In this document: in pieces, positions 44,961 through 55,747 of the stretch
Numbering within the stretch: the stretch's first letter is position 1
Layout of the letters: every line of letters starts with the position of its first letter
From: Suillus spraguei
Lineage: Eukaryota > Basidiomycota > Agaricomycetes > Boletales > Suillaceae
Direction of reading: 5' to 3'
DNA: 64,000 nt
Assembly (NCBI GenBank): GCA_016800925.1
Contig: JABCPU010000008.1
Span: 248,001-312,000, forward strand
Notes under the pieces: generated by a model
Database searches by the model: none
What the model was told of the DNA's origin: nothing
The model's input: the letters and a program-made list of their open reading frames with translations, nothing else
Program-made: the position numbers and the translations under genes

Positions 44961-45365
44961 CATCAGTAAATCATGAGTTTACTTATTCCTTACATATTTC
45001 AAACTTTTGCCACTTATCTCGAATGGATCTACTTTTTGCTGAAATTTGACAACTACTTCAAAATTGAGTATTCCAATATATTCGTTGGGCCTGAGAGACA
45101 AGTTTCATTGCATAAGACCAACAATTAGTGACTAGGATGAAGCTCGAGCGACATGCTGATGATTTTCTTTCTTAAATATTCTCTGGAGGTACTATCTTGC
45201 AATTTAAGAGTCCAATAATTTCATTCATTTATAATGATGGCTAACAGATCCTGATAGTTCAGTTGGGACCAGGTGGTAATTTAAGAAAAATAAGTAGATT
45301 CATTTGAAATAAGCGGGAAAAGTTTGAAATGTGTAAGGAATAAGTAAACTCATGATTTACTGATG
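44961..45365. mobile_element. MITE of about 405 bp with about 75-bp TIRs
   Basis: The ends CATCAGTAAATCATGAGTTT and AAACTCATGATTTACTGATG are inverted, and similarity continues inward for about 75 bp (TTCCTTACATATTTCAAAC and its complement). It lies just inside the right end of the 42.1-45.4 kb composite. The same terminal motif begins at 49929 and 54459. Confidence 0.8.
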
Positions 45366-45392
45366 GAGGTTCAGAACCGGACTGCGGCAGCA

Positions 45393-45586
45393 CTAGACAA
45401 ATAAGATACTTTAAGGATGATTTAAGTGGACCAACGTTTTCCTGATGTTGAGTACCACTAATAATTGTAACTCATGGTCCACTCACTTAGTTACTAAATG
45501 TCAGTCTGAAACCCACCACTGGTTGATGTCGCATCTGAATATCATTTAAAAAGTATGAATCGTATGACAAGTACCGTGATCAAGAA
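45393..45586. other. Region without gene before the membrane protein gene 3' end
   Basis: Nothing recognised; likely 3' UTR and intergenic sequence of the minus-strand gene that follows. Confidence 0.4.
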
Positions 45587-47069
45587 TTATAAGTGCGGCA
45601 TCAAACTGGTCCACAACACTGCCTTGTATGCGCCAAGAGGGAGATTGTGTAAAGTGCTGAACATAAGCGCAAAGAGCACTTCACGAGCCAGCCTGTACAG
45701 TAAGTAAAATAGAAAAATAATCCAGGGGAGTAAAAACTGAAAATTCACCCCTAACTTGTCTGTGAAAGCCACAAGAACAAAAAGCCATGGTATGAAAGTT
45801 ATACCAACTGTACTCATGCGCCAATGCACCAAATCAGTGTTTGTGGGGAAGGTAGAAAACCAAGCCAGATAATGGATGGCGCCAAATATGGTTGTCATAA
45901 ACAATCCAGAAAGTGTGAGAACCACCATCTCCCCGTGTTCCAGCTTGAGACTGCCATCAAATGGTGGAACTTGTAGAGTTCGTTCAGTGGGTATGCGATG
46001 GCGGTCAAGCCCATCAGCACGACCCATAGCAAACCACACTCGCCTAAGTTGGCGCATGACAGGACCCAAGATCCCAAGAACGGCCTCAGATTCGACACTT
46101 TCATTGAGACTAAGGCAGACATAATCAACAGTGGTATAATTGTTGTGGTGCATACTACATACCCAATGTGATCCTCTGGCCTTGAATCGGTCGACTTCCA
46201 GTACACTGGATGGGAACATTGCACATTGAGAGGTTTATGCCACCACGCAGCATAAGTGAGGAAATTGAGAACTGCAAAAGCGAGTGTCCCTACTTCGAGC
46301 TGGGTGATTTCGAGGTGATAAATAACGCGGGCGATAAACTGGATAATAAACCAGGCCACTTGAAGGATGACTAATCCTTTCGATATCGCATTTCCTTTGC
46401 TCCTGTCGTGTATCTGGTCTGCTGTCAGGGTAGGGGCCTCGATACACTTGGCACGTATAAGCTCGATAAGTTCGTCAGGCCGTAGTGTTTGATAGGGTTT
46501 CCCATCCACATAAAGCATGAAACCGCCCATCAGCAGAAAGAAGCTGTGTGTCTCAGTCCACGTATAATCTAAGGACATGCATAAGTTAACGTTTAGGTGA
46601 GCATGTGGTACTTACCTTCAGATTTTTCTGCCGCAAACCACTCATATAATACCTGAGCACGAGCACAAATTTTCTGAAAGAATGATTCACTTTCAGACTG
46701 TTCCTGCGTCTGCGAAACCTTGAAATATTCCGATTCCTGGAACTGTCTTGTAACACGGCGAGCGCTGATTTTCTGACGCATGGCCCAGGTGACGATCATT
46801 TCAGGAAATACTAGTGCCGCCAGCGTGACCCCAAGATAGAAGACCACGAGATAACGGGGGCTGGACTTGGGACTCGGGATGTTAGGGTGAATAGCAGTGT
46901 AGACACATGCAAAAAGAGTGAGAACGGAGCTAGAGATGATGGAGAATAGTGTTCTGGTTGTGAATGATGGAGCCTCAAAAATGTAGCTAGTAGCTATTGT
47001 TGTATTTGAAGCCTGGGTGACTCCAACGAGGTAAAGGAAGACACAGAGTAGTAGTAGTAGTAAGTGCAT
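45587..47069 (-). CDS. Fungal multispanning membrane protein of unknown function
   Basis: Three exons (minus strand): 46616-47069, 46163-46568, 45587-46109, introns 46569-46615 and 46110-46162, total 460 residues with consistent phases. A signal-like hydrophobic N-terminus (MHLLLLLLCVFLYLVGVTQA) is followed by two membrane segments around residues 45-105. The family blocks are WTETHSFFLLMGGFMLYVDG, DRSKGNAISKGLVILQVAWF, ITQLEVGTLAFAVLNFLTY and WWHKPLNV. After the second intron comes MTTIFGAIHYLAWFSTFPTN with two more hydrophobic segments. Such proteins are common in fungi but I know of no assigned function. Without the second intron the C-terminal half would be out of frame; GTATGT and CTTAG fit. 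The gene is intact and has a TATA box upstream. Confidence 0.85.
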
Positions 47070-47105
47070 TGGATATTACTGGTGTATCGTACGCATCCTG
47101 TTCAC

Positions 47106-47113
47106 TATATATA
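47106..47113 (-). promoter_or_regulatory. TATA box of the membrane protein gene
   Basis: TATATATA about 40 nt before the ATG at 47069. Confidence 0.5.
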
Positions 47114-48289
47114 ATTTATTGGCGGGCGCCATCTCAAGGCAGTACAATGTACTTGGCATGAGGCCCTGGTTTGCCTGTGGTTTGCAGCATGAACGGAGTA
47201 GTATAATTCATCTCAGGCTGTGCCTAGTAGAAATGTAATTTCGGACTTCGTCTGTGCAGGGTTTGGAGAAACTCGAAAGAGCCGAGTAAGCTCCGACTGA
47301 TAACAGGGTATATGCGTGTACAATGGCAGGATTGTATTTCCCTTCTCTTCGGTCAAACTCGGGGGTTGTTGGTTCTGTGACTTCAAAGTCGCAACCTTGA
47401 GGACTCGGGTAACAATCAAAGGGAAGGCTGTTACGTCGCTTGGTCAGAAATGGCGTGGGTTGACTCGAAGAGACCAGAGCGGACTTGCTGCGACGTGACT
47501 TTATGGCTCCTAAGGTCTCTTAGCAGACTGGAGTGTGCCCGGTTTACTATCTGAGATAATTCGCAGACCAAGAAACAAGCCGTTGGATTCAGGGCAAACT
47601 GCACGTTGTTAGTGGCTGGTCTGCATGATAGACGCTGGTTCTGCAGCCCTGTCACCCTTATAGAAAAAATGCAGATCACATTGGTCATAAGTTGGAACAC
47701 ATACAAGATAAAATTAAGCATGTAGCGTGTTTTGGGCATAGGGTGGGCAACTTCACTTCCGTAGCGTGTTCTCGTCTGTTGGTATGGGCGCAGTGGAACT
47801 CGAGCTGAAAGGCCATAACAACGCGTGCCCATATCATCATCGAGGTATTTGTGCTATGCGGAGCTCTGGTCGTGTGAGTCGTGTAACAAAATGGTTCTGG
47901 GAGCGAGAATGCAAGGCCGTTCTCTTTGGCATGCTTACCCAGGCCATACTGTAAGAATGATACATTAAGTACTTACTATAGTAGGGCAACCCAGATACAA
48001 TAATTCCAATAACCCACTGGTATCTACCATTCATAGCGCTGATACATTAGTGGAGGATCCTAGTCCGGCACTCGGCCCACTGGCACGGTTCGGTACCTGG
48101 CCTTCGTTTGATGGCATCACACTTCTTTGTACTTCTCCTTGCTTCTCCTTGATAACTGGGCCTGGATTGCGAGCTTCTTTTGATGGATGAGTCCGATTGC
48201 CAATTGGTAGGTTGTGTCACCGTGTAGTGCTGTGGGCAGAAATATTTTGGAGCGAGTTCTGCCAAAAAAACGGCAGAACGGTATTTACC
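47114..48289. other. Region with weak ORFs only
   Basis: Two minus-strand frames (47837-48034 and 47431-47832) could be joined over short introns and contain hydrophobic stretches (WVIGIIVSGLPYYS; YMLNFILYVFQLMTNVICIF). This might be a decayed membrane protein gene. I cannot assign a family or prove the joins. Confidence 0.3.
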
Positions 48290-48835
48290 TCCTTCGAACG
48301 GATATCTGGGACTTCGTCAGCACCTTCTTGCAAGCCATGGTGTGATTCTAGAGCCTCGTTTTCAAACTTGCTAAATTTTTCGAGCAGTTCTTCATCCGTC
48401 ATCGACTCTGGACCTGCAAGAAATTCATTGTCCGAGCTGCAAGAGTCACCAGTAAGAGGAGGCGCCCATGCAGAAGACCTTTGAATCTTGTTTGCTGAGG
48501 CTATGTCAAGTCCATCTTCTGGTTGAGTGTGCATATGGGCATGTTTGCGACGTGCTGGCTTGCCAGCTTTGTCATCCGCTTTGTGCAGAAATTGGCGTAG
48601 CTTGCTAAGAGACTCGAAAGTCTGAATGGATAGGTTGCAGCGTTTTACAGATTGTACCCCACCCAGACCCGAGAAATAACGCTCGACATCGGCGGCATGA
48701 GGTACAATCGAGTGGATTATGATTGCGAACGCCTTCAATGGAAAGCATTCGGCACTGACTGGGAGAGTTTCTCATTGAACTCATCAAAACAATTTGAAAT
48801 TTGCACGTATTGCTTGCTCTGGAGTGACTGGATGA
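48290..48835 (-). mobile_element. hAT deletion derivative, second copy
   Basis: The minus strand reads IIHSIVPHAADVERYFSGLG, VQSVKRCNLSIQTFESLSKL, MTDEELLEKFSKFENEALES and QEGADEVPDI. Upstream it joins the same N-terminal remnant and junction as the 24.5-25.7 kb copy (compare 48765-48830 with 25145-25215). It is truncated at both ends. Confidence 0.7.
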
Positions 48836-48904
48836 CTTTCCGTAGGCAAAATAATCCAGAATAGAATATACCGGAGTCTCAAAAATATTACCAATACCGC
48901 TGAT

Positions 48905-49471
48905 ATGTTAATGTATACTGAAATAATCCCCCGTACGCTCATTCAATCAAATTTAGTCTGGTCCTTGATGGACGATAACTTTGCAGTCCAGCAGCTGCTT
49001 CTCGACAAAGACAAGGCTGAACATTTCGATGATGATGAGAGACTTAGGGTGCTCGCTGCCGCTATCATTGCTGGGAGTGAGGTATCACGACAAGAGTGCA
49101 TTGACACTTGGCACCCACATCGTTTGCACCTTTGCCGACCCCAACTACTTCCAAATCCTCGTATCAACACCCCATGGAAGGTGCTATACAATAGTCAACA
49201 TGATAGACCCTTCATCACTACAATGGGCGTTGATGTGCCCACCCTCTCCTCACTACTTACTGCAGGCTTTGCGCAAGCCTGGTATGAGACACCAATACCT
49301 CGTGAGGATGTCTCTGCACACGGAACTCCAAGGATAGATAAATGCTCCCTTGATGCTGCAGGGGCACTTGGGCTTGTGCTACATTATCTCAACTCTACTA
49401 TGCATGCCATTAGCCTCCAGCAGATCTTCGCTATCATCCCCAGTACTGTCATGCGATATCTTCACAGATAA
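48905..49471 (+). pseudogene. PIF/Harbinger-like transposase, N-terminal fragment
   Basis: 188 codons containing INTPWKVLYNSQHDRPFITT, VPTLSSLLTAGFAQAWYETP, IDKCSLDAAGALGLVLHYLN and IFAIIPSTVMRYLHR, the region before the DDE_Tnp_4 nuclease domain in basidiomycete HARBI1-like proteins. It then stops. The nuclease domain with the catalytic triad is absent from the following sequence, so the gene is truncated. Confidence 0.7.
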
Positions 49472-50530
49472 AACGTAAGAAGTGACGGAAAATTGATACT
49501 ACTAGGTTGCATTGGGCGAGATTGGAGGCACCGGTGGCATACAGGTCAGGTAGGCACTCCATTAGTGGGCACAGAGAACTTGGGACGTCGTTCTGGGCAC
49601 TTAGAATCACCTAGATAGTGGCGGGAGAGAAAGACTTTAGTGTACTTGATTAAAAGTTGAAACGTACCTCAGTATTACTGTGCGAGGTGCCGCATTGTGT
49701 GACATGCATCTCAAGCAAGGCTGATTATGTCAGCGCATATCGCTGGCGTTAGTGGCCTAAAACGGATGTAAGTCGTCTGTAAAGTCTATTGGGGGGGGGT
49801 AGATGACACATGGTTACGAACTGACTGTAAATGAACAAGCGGCATCGCAGCACACCTGCCTAATAAGGGTAAATATATGATATGATATTCTAATCAGAAT
49901 ATTTCAGCCTATGGAAAGTCATCCACTGCATCAGTAAATCATAAGTTCACTTCTTACCTACTTATGGCCAACTTTTTCGCATCACACAGTGGGACATCAC
50001 ACAGCGGTGATTTCAGAGTTTCCCCCTGGCAAGATTTGAATTGAAATGTGGTTGACAAATTAGGTATTTTCACTGGCAATTTTGACACTGGAAGAAATGT
50101 CATATTTAGATGCGTGATAAAATGACAAAGTGAAATAACACATTTTGATACAAATTTTGAGCCTCGGGAAATAGTGGGGTTCAAAGTAAACTTTGGGAGG
50201 CTCTGAAAACGTGGAAAAGGTTGACTAATTTCTTTCAGAATCTACGGAACGTTCAGCAGTGCTAAGCAGAGTCTGAAATCCAATCTTCATGCTACCCATA
50301 CAGGATGCCTCCACAACATCCGCAAGTACAACATTCAGAATGCCTCAAGGCACACATCAAGACTACTAATAATTCACAGATTGCTATGCAAAGGCCCTTG
50401 TGTGCTAGTAGGGGAAGAGGGAGCATGACTTGCAGTACGAGGGGACGAGGAGGGGGTGTAGTACTAGCAGCATCCAACACCACTCAAGAACTGCCCATTG
50501 CTACTGATTTTACAACTACCACTAGGGATC
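49472..50530. other. Region without gene; one MITE-like terminus
   Basis: CATCAGTAAATCATAAGTTC at 49929 resembles the terminus of the 44.96-kb MITE, but I did not find a matching second end. A G-homopolymer lies at about 49788-49798. Short frames near 50305-50547 are repeat-like. Confidence 0.4.
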
Positions 50531-50532
50531 TG

Positions 50533-50625
50533 CAGGGGTATGGGTAACCCCTGTGGGTCAGGGGTAGGGGTACACAGGGGTATGGGTAGGGGTTGATCAC
50601 CAGGGTACCCCTTACCTGTGGGCTA
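50533..50625. repeat. hAT-like terminal repeat region
   Basis: CAGGGGTATGGGTAACCCC begins at 50533 and GGGGTATGGGTA/TACCCC motifs recur in both orientations to about 50625. This matches the style of hAT terminal sequences and directly precedes a hAT transposase gene. The right end was not found. Confidence 0.5.
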
Positions 50626-50757
50626 CCCATGACCATATATGGTAATTGATCTTTGGCCTTGGCAACTTACTGGAACTGTATAGCCAACTTAACTCAATCT
50701 TGATATTTGAAAATCAAAGTTAAAATTAAAATTAGATTTCGAAGCTTCTATATCATG

Positions 50758-53070
50758 TTAGGTAAACATGTAAAGAAGATTACAGAGAAGGCCACTCAAG
50801 CAGTTGTGGAGAGCACTACCAAGCTCAAGCGCAAGGCCAGCGGCAGTACTATAAAAAATCCATTTAAAAAGAAACCCAAGAACCCAGTCAACTCAGACTC
50901 CCCAAACCCTGCTTCTAGCCCTGCAGCTTCTGTCATCGACACCCAAGTTCCCAACACCCAAGTTCCATCGGCCACACATGGCTCTACGAGTCCTACATCC
51001 AGCCTAAGGGCTTCCATCATCAAGGTCAGTGATTCCGAGAACCTTGATGAAGGCGAGTCCTCGGACAGCGAGCTTGGTGCATAAATTCTCGAAATAAAAA
51101 TTATATATCTGCTCAATCAATTGTCAGCTTGTCTCAAACAAGATTGGACCTCACCTGTTTATGTGTTCTTCCACCGAGAGCCTGACATTGAATATGTTCA
51201 TGGTCGTCGATGCCATGTGTTTAAGTGCGCTGCAAAGGGCTGCAAGCAGCGCATTCATCAATTTCTAGACACCAGGGATGCAAAGTCAACAGACAACTTA
51301 TGCAAACATGTTAAAAATTGTTGGGGGAACATGTACTAGAAGCTGCTGGAGAAACAAAGAACGCTGACAAGGCTTGCACGATCATTGTACAAAGCATTCT
51401 CGAGACTGGGACTATTAAATCATCCTTTGAGTGAAAAGGAAAAGGCAAAGTGACATACTCTCACTGGCAGCACAAACCTTGCTGAGGCCTTTGAGAAAAT
51501 CCTAAATGACTTCAGTATATCAGATAAGGCATGTACAGAACATATACATGCCAACAAAAACTCACATATAGTTTATAGATTCTGAGCGTCACATCAGACA
51601 ATGCCACAAACAATGACACTATGATAAATGAGTTAGTGGATCATATTGTGCACTTTGGAGGTGAAAACTCACAAACTTGATGTTTTCTCCACATTGTTAA
51701 CCTCGTTGCTAAATCACTAATATGGGAGTTCAATATGACGAAGAAGCAGGCAAATGAGCTGTTGGACATGGTGGACACAGACGATTTGGATGACAAAGAG
51801 TTGGAGGATGGAGTTGAAGATGCAAGTGGAGAGAACAAGGACAAGGACAAGGAGGAGGACACCGATGATACTGATGGCTGGATTGATGAAGTTGCGACGC
51901 TCACAAATGAAGAGTACCATGCACTGGAAGAAAGTATATGACCTGTGTTACGAACTGGGGTGGCGTCACCAGCGACAGTGAAAAAACACAGACAGTCTGC
52001 TGGGAGTTCTTACAATGTCTAGAAGAAGACAAGGTGAAAGTACAAGGAACGTGTTCCGAGTACGATCAAGGGTTCAGCCTCAAAGACAAGTCTAAGAGGT
52101 ATCCGCGAGAATAGAGACTAAGACTAAGGAGTGCTTAGACTTAGAGACGATTCAAGACGACTTAGGTTGGGGACCTAAGCGAAGGAGATTCCAAGTAAAA
52201 CCCAGTAAGATTAAAGTAGAGAATCTACTACAAGTACACTGTGCTTAAATAGGCCAATATGTGCGCACAGACCAAGAGAGTCGTGAGAATATAAGTGCAT
52301 AACCAAAGAAGGAAGGCAACTATAGTACAGATGCGTTGAGCATATGAGTCAGAGTCATGTTACGTAATATACAAGGTAAATGGAGTAGAAAATGAATAGG
52401 GGCACGTACGATTGTAACAACCTGTCAAGCTCATTTTAGTGAAGGTACATACAAAACACAAAGAAATACTCACCTGTACTCATTGTCCCAAAGCTCCAGC
52501 AGTTTTCCTTCAAACTCATTAACTTGACGACACTACTTTTGCCTGCATGGAAAGAGGCGCTGAAAGAACTGAAGTTGCCAGTAAAGTACATGCCCCAAGA
52601 TGTTGCAACATGCTGGAACTCGACCTTCAACATGTTGAACTTCGGCCTGCAGTACCAGGCAGCCATAGATGTAATGACAGACAAAAGGAAATTGGGCTTG
52701 GGAGAATATGAGTTGAGTGAGGAGGAATGGACTTTGGTGAAACCATTGTGGGATGTACTGAAGGTAACACTTATTCATCTGAATCAAGGTGGCGTTGAAC
52801 TCACCTTCCATTTTAGGTACTCAAAGATGCCACACTCTACTTCTCTCGTGCAACTCCCAACCTTGCAATGGTCATTCCAGCCATGGACCATATTGACGCC
52901 ATGTTCACTAGTGGCCTTATTCAAAAAGACCTGCTCAATCCTGCCATCCAGTCTGTCATTCAATTTGCTAAAAGGACACTCAACAGGTATTACTCTTGTA
53001 CTGACAAATCAGCCACCGGGGCAGTGAGCTTAGCTAATGTCACTGATCATATGTGGCACAAATCCAAGTA
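50758..53070 (+). pseudogene. hAT transposase gene (BED finger), interrupted by a solo LTR
   Basis: Exon 1 (50758-51076) encodes a basic, Ser/Pro-rich N-terminus (MLGKHVKKITEKATQAVVES). After an intron, from 51128 comes a BED-type finger: CLKQDWTSPVYVFFHREPDI, HVFKCAAKGCKQRIHQFLDT and LCKHVKNCWG. Degraded blocks follow (NLAEAFEKILNDFSIS, KKQANELLDMVDTDDLDDKE, DTDGWIDEVATLTNEEYHAL). A solo LTR sits at 51946-52419. Beyond it, KLILVK, an intron, LPAWKEALKELKLPVKYMPQ, DVATCWNSTFNMLNFGLQYQ and, after another intron, TPNLAMVIPAMDHID and AKRTLNRYYS are readable. The C-terminal dimerisation domain is not found. Frame breaks lie at 51340-51720 and a TGA lies just before the LTR. Confidence 0.8.
51946..52419 (+). 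mobile_element. Solo LTR, family 1, copy 3 (TSD ACCTG)
   Basis: 474 bp, TGTTAC to GTAACA, with exact ACCTG duplication at 51941-51945 and 52420-52424. Removing the LTR and one target copy restores the hAT reading frame across the site (EESI-stop-PVKLILVK). Confidence 0.92.
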
Positions 53071-53738
53071 ATCGATGCTCCATCACTCTTCATCGGGGCA
53101 TGATGCACTGTCCCAATGAAATTGATTGCTCTCACAGAGTCTTGCAAGCACATTTTTGGGTCTGTAAATACAGGGCCTCATGGGTAACACCAAAATCAAT
53201 AGGAAAGGCAGTGTACTACTTTCAAATCTCCTAGATCAATCAATTTTGTGTGGTTTGATGTTGTCAATGTTGGATAGTCATAGTGAATATTTGACTGGAT
53301 CACCAGGAATGAATATACTTGGGGCAGCAGAACTGATGCATAGAAACTTAAGTTTGAATCTGAATTTGAAAAATCAGGGTGTTCTCCTAGATTAATGACA
53401 GTCCATGAAACTGATGGGATTATTACACACAAAGATAAGGCTATGAGTGGTTAATGTTCAATATCAATATTCATTGAACGGTGGGAAATATCAAGATCAA
53501 TAACAGTTGACTGACTTGAAACCATAAACTGCAGCTTAACTGCCAAATTAGGAACTGCGACTTCTAGAAGGTCTGACCTCTTGTTGGTCCAGCTAAACCG
53601 GGCTACCAGTTACAGCTTGAGCTGGCAGCAAGTTGGAGTCTCAGCAACACTACAAACATTGGAACCTGTATGTATTAACTTCCATTACTAGTAGTATCTA
53701 ACCTTAGGCTTCATAGCAAAATATTCAAAAACAAGCTT
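53071..53738. other. Region without recognised gene
   Basis: It follows the truncated hAT gene. AT-rich, with short frames only; no terminal repeat matching 50533 was seen. Confidence 0.4.
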
Positions 53739-54248
53739 GGACTTCATGTCCCGTCTTCCTCAAACACCACCAATGCTAACAATGACAATAACAATGATGA
53801 TTTTGCTCTAATGCAGAAGCAGTACAAGCAGAAGCTTGCAGACGAGGCCGCTGTGCGTATGGTTTCTTCGACTTCCGTGGATTCAGGCCCCAGAGAGGAC
53901 CTGCCTACTCCATCAAAGAGTCCATCTATCCCTCTTATTACATTTGATGGTCTCATTTTGCTCAACGACGACAATTCTAACACAGACACTTCCATTCCCT
54001 ACCTGCCACCTGAGGTTCCACCTCCCAGTTTGGTTCCAAAGACTCAGGATTCATTGCCATTAGTGTCTGTTAAGGAACCGTCTGCTACTGCAGAACTCAG
54101 TGATCTTAGTGAGCCTGATGAGGTCAACGAACTGGAAGAGCCCTGCCCACCCAAGGCCAAATCCAAGAGGGGCTGTGCTTGGAAGACTGTTGTAGAGTTG
54201 CCTCTACCAGCACCAAAGAAGGCCAGGTTGAGCCACAAGAGGAAATGA
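53739..54248 (+). CDS. Hypothetical ORF, acidic with a basic tail, possibly transposon-derived
   Basis: An open frame runs from an Asn-rich stretch (NANNDNNNDDF, about 53770) through MQKQYKQKLADEAAVRM (ATG at 53811) and a Pro/Ser-rich acidic part (ELSDLSEPDEVNELEEP) to a basic tail (PKKARLSHKRK). The tail looks like a nuclear localisation signal. No domain is recognised. Because it lies among transposon debris it may be a fragment of an element's second ORF. Confidence 0.3.
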   Translation, partial: GLHVPSSSNTTNANNDNNNDDFALMQKQYKQKLADEAAVRMVSSTSVDSGPREDLPTPSKSPSIPLITFDGLILLNDDNSNTDTSIPYLPPEVPPPSLVPKTQDSLPLVSVKEPSATAELSDLSEPDEVNELEEPCPPKAKSKRGCAWKTVVELPLPAPKKARLSHKRK

Positions 54249-54458
54249 ATGATTGCTTATCTTTGTAGGTCACAGTATGTTTTGCTTACATTGTACTGAC
54301 CGATATGATATTCACGTTTCAGGTATTCCATCTCATTTCAGCTTCATGTCTCTTCACATCAACGTGTTCGCAATGCTCTCCATTTCTTCTTCATCTTCAC
54401 TGTCTCTTCATGTGTATGTTTTCGCTGCAATTTCCTTCCCTACTCAATTGTTGTACTA

Positions 54459-54573
54459 CATCAGTAAAACACTTATGTACTATACAGGGAAGTCCCCCTA
54501 TGTACAATGCTGTGCTGTGCAGTGCTGCACAGCACTGGAGATAGGGGGACCTCACATTTGGGTTTTGCTGATG
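54459..54573. mobile_element. Small palindromic MITE (115 bp, TA target)
   Basis: CATCAGTAAAAC at the left and GTTTTGCTGATG at the right are flanked by TA on both sides (54457-54458, 54574-54575). Internal GTCCCCCTAT/ATAGGGGGAC and CTGTGCTG(T)GCAG/CTGCACAGCA arms make nearly the whole unit a hairpin. Confidence 0.75.
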
Positions 54574-54575
54574 TA

Positions 54576-55747
54576 CTACAAGGATCCAGGATCACTCATG
54601 TTTGTGACCGCAATTTTCCTCTGTTTTAACTCAGCACTCGCTTTACTGTACACTCAGGACCTTATGTGTAGCTAATGCCATGTAATATGATAGCAAATTG
54701 ACATCCGTTTAGCATGACATATCAGTGTGATGACCGGATAGAATAATGAAAACGGCTTAGCAGGACATATCAGCAGATATGTCGCTAGCAGCTGAGGAAT
54801 GATCAGCAGTTGAGCAGCACATTAGCAAAAAAAACGAACCTAGGTATGACCAGATAAGCGGACCCTGTGACCTGATACTCCTGCCGTCCCTTACAGGTCT
54901 TATAAGGGCTTATGCGACCTTAGCATACCATCGCTGGAATAGGAAACTTTGGTGATGTATGTAACTTGATGTAAGATGAAGTAGAATTGAAACTGACATG
55001 CAACGAACAGCGTGAACGTTCATTTTTTAACATGGGCGGATCCGAGGCCCGGCGGGTTGCGTTGATCAGATTCAAAGGCGTGTGGTCAGGTTGTGGTTGA
55101 ATTGGCGGGGGAAAACTTCACAGCGCTGGTGAGCTTGAGGCTTGAAATGAGAATTAGGCTACCCGGAGAACAATTAAGGCTGATCACCCACGGAAGTTTG
55201 AAGAATCCAATATAACATACTGGGACCTCGCGATCGTGTGGATCACATTAATATTGACCCAACAACATATACTATGAAGAAGTAGACTGGGAGGTGCTGG
55301 GTGGGAAAGGACCGTCCAGTGTGATGTGATCTAACTTGCCCATGGTAAGCGGATGTATTCGATCAAGGGTTTCCTGATGTAGATGCAAAGTAGCGATTGC
55401 AGAAATCCAAAACACTGGTCAATTGCCTGCATGTCGAAGCAAGGTCAGAAGTTTGCAGTGCAAACCTCGATCTAGTAATTCTACACATGCTAACTTCCGC
55501 AGTCAGTAACACTTGAACACGCCTAGTGGTTGGTTCTTTGACAGCGACATTCATCGGGAGAGGAACATCCAAAGACTCCGCACGTCGGAACGTCCATATA
55601 ACATTCATTATGTTTACAACTTGCAAGAAGGAAAGTGAAGTCAGAATGCATCAGAAAATATATGTATATCTAGAATAGACCACCCGCAAGTTCAAGTTGT
55701 TCCGCGGACGGTCTAAGAAACGAAGTCGGAACGAAGTCAACGCTCGA
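54576..55747. other. Intergenic region upstream of the RING gene 3' end
   Basis: No gene recognised. GACATATCAG is repeated near 54715 and 54762. The frame at 55363-55626 has no domain. Confidence 0.45.

Larger units (their letters stand above)
42109..45392. mobile_element. TIR-bounded composite element with nested insertions
   Basis: The left end TGCTGCCGAAGTCCGGTTC (42109) and the right end (GAACCGGACTGCGGCAGCA, ending 45392) are inverted repeats with one mismatch. Subterminal GGTTCGAACC-type motifs fill 42115-42270 and 44840-44960. Inside lie a 10-bp minisatellite, an LTR-like insertion with target duplication and a MITE. No transposase gene is present. A target duplication is not clear. 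Confidence 0.5.

Noticed and set aside
45895..46219. C-terminus of the membrane protein continued in the frame of exon 2
   Set aside because: The other frame, reached through a GT-AG intron at 46110-46162, contains the family-like block GAIHYLAWFSTFP.
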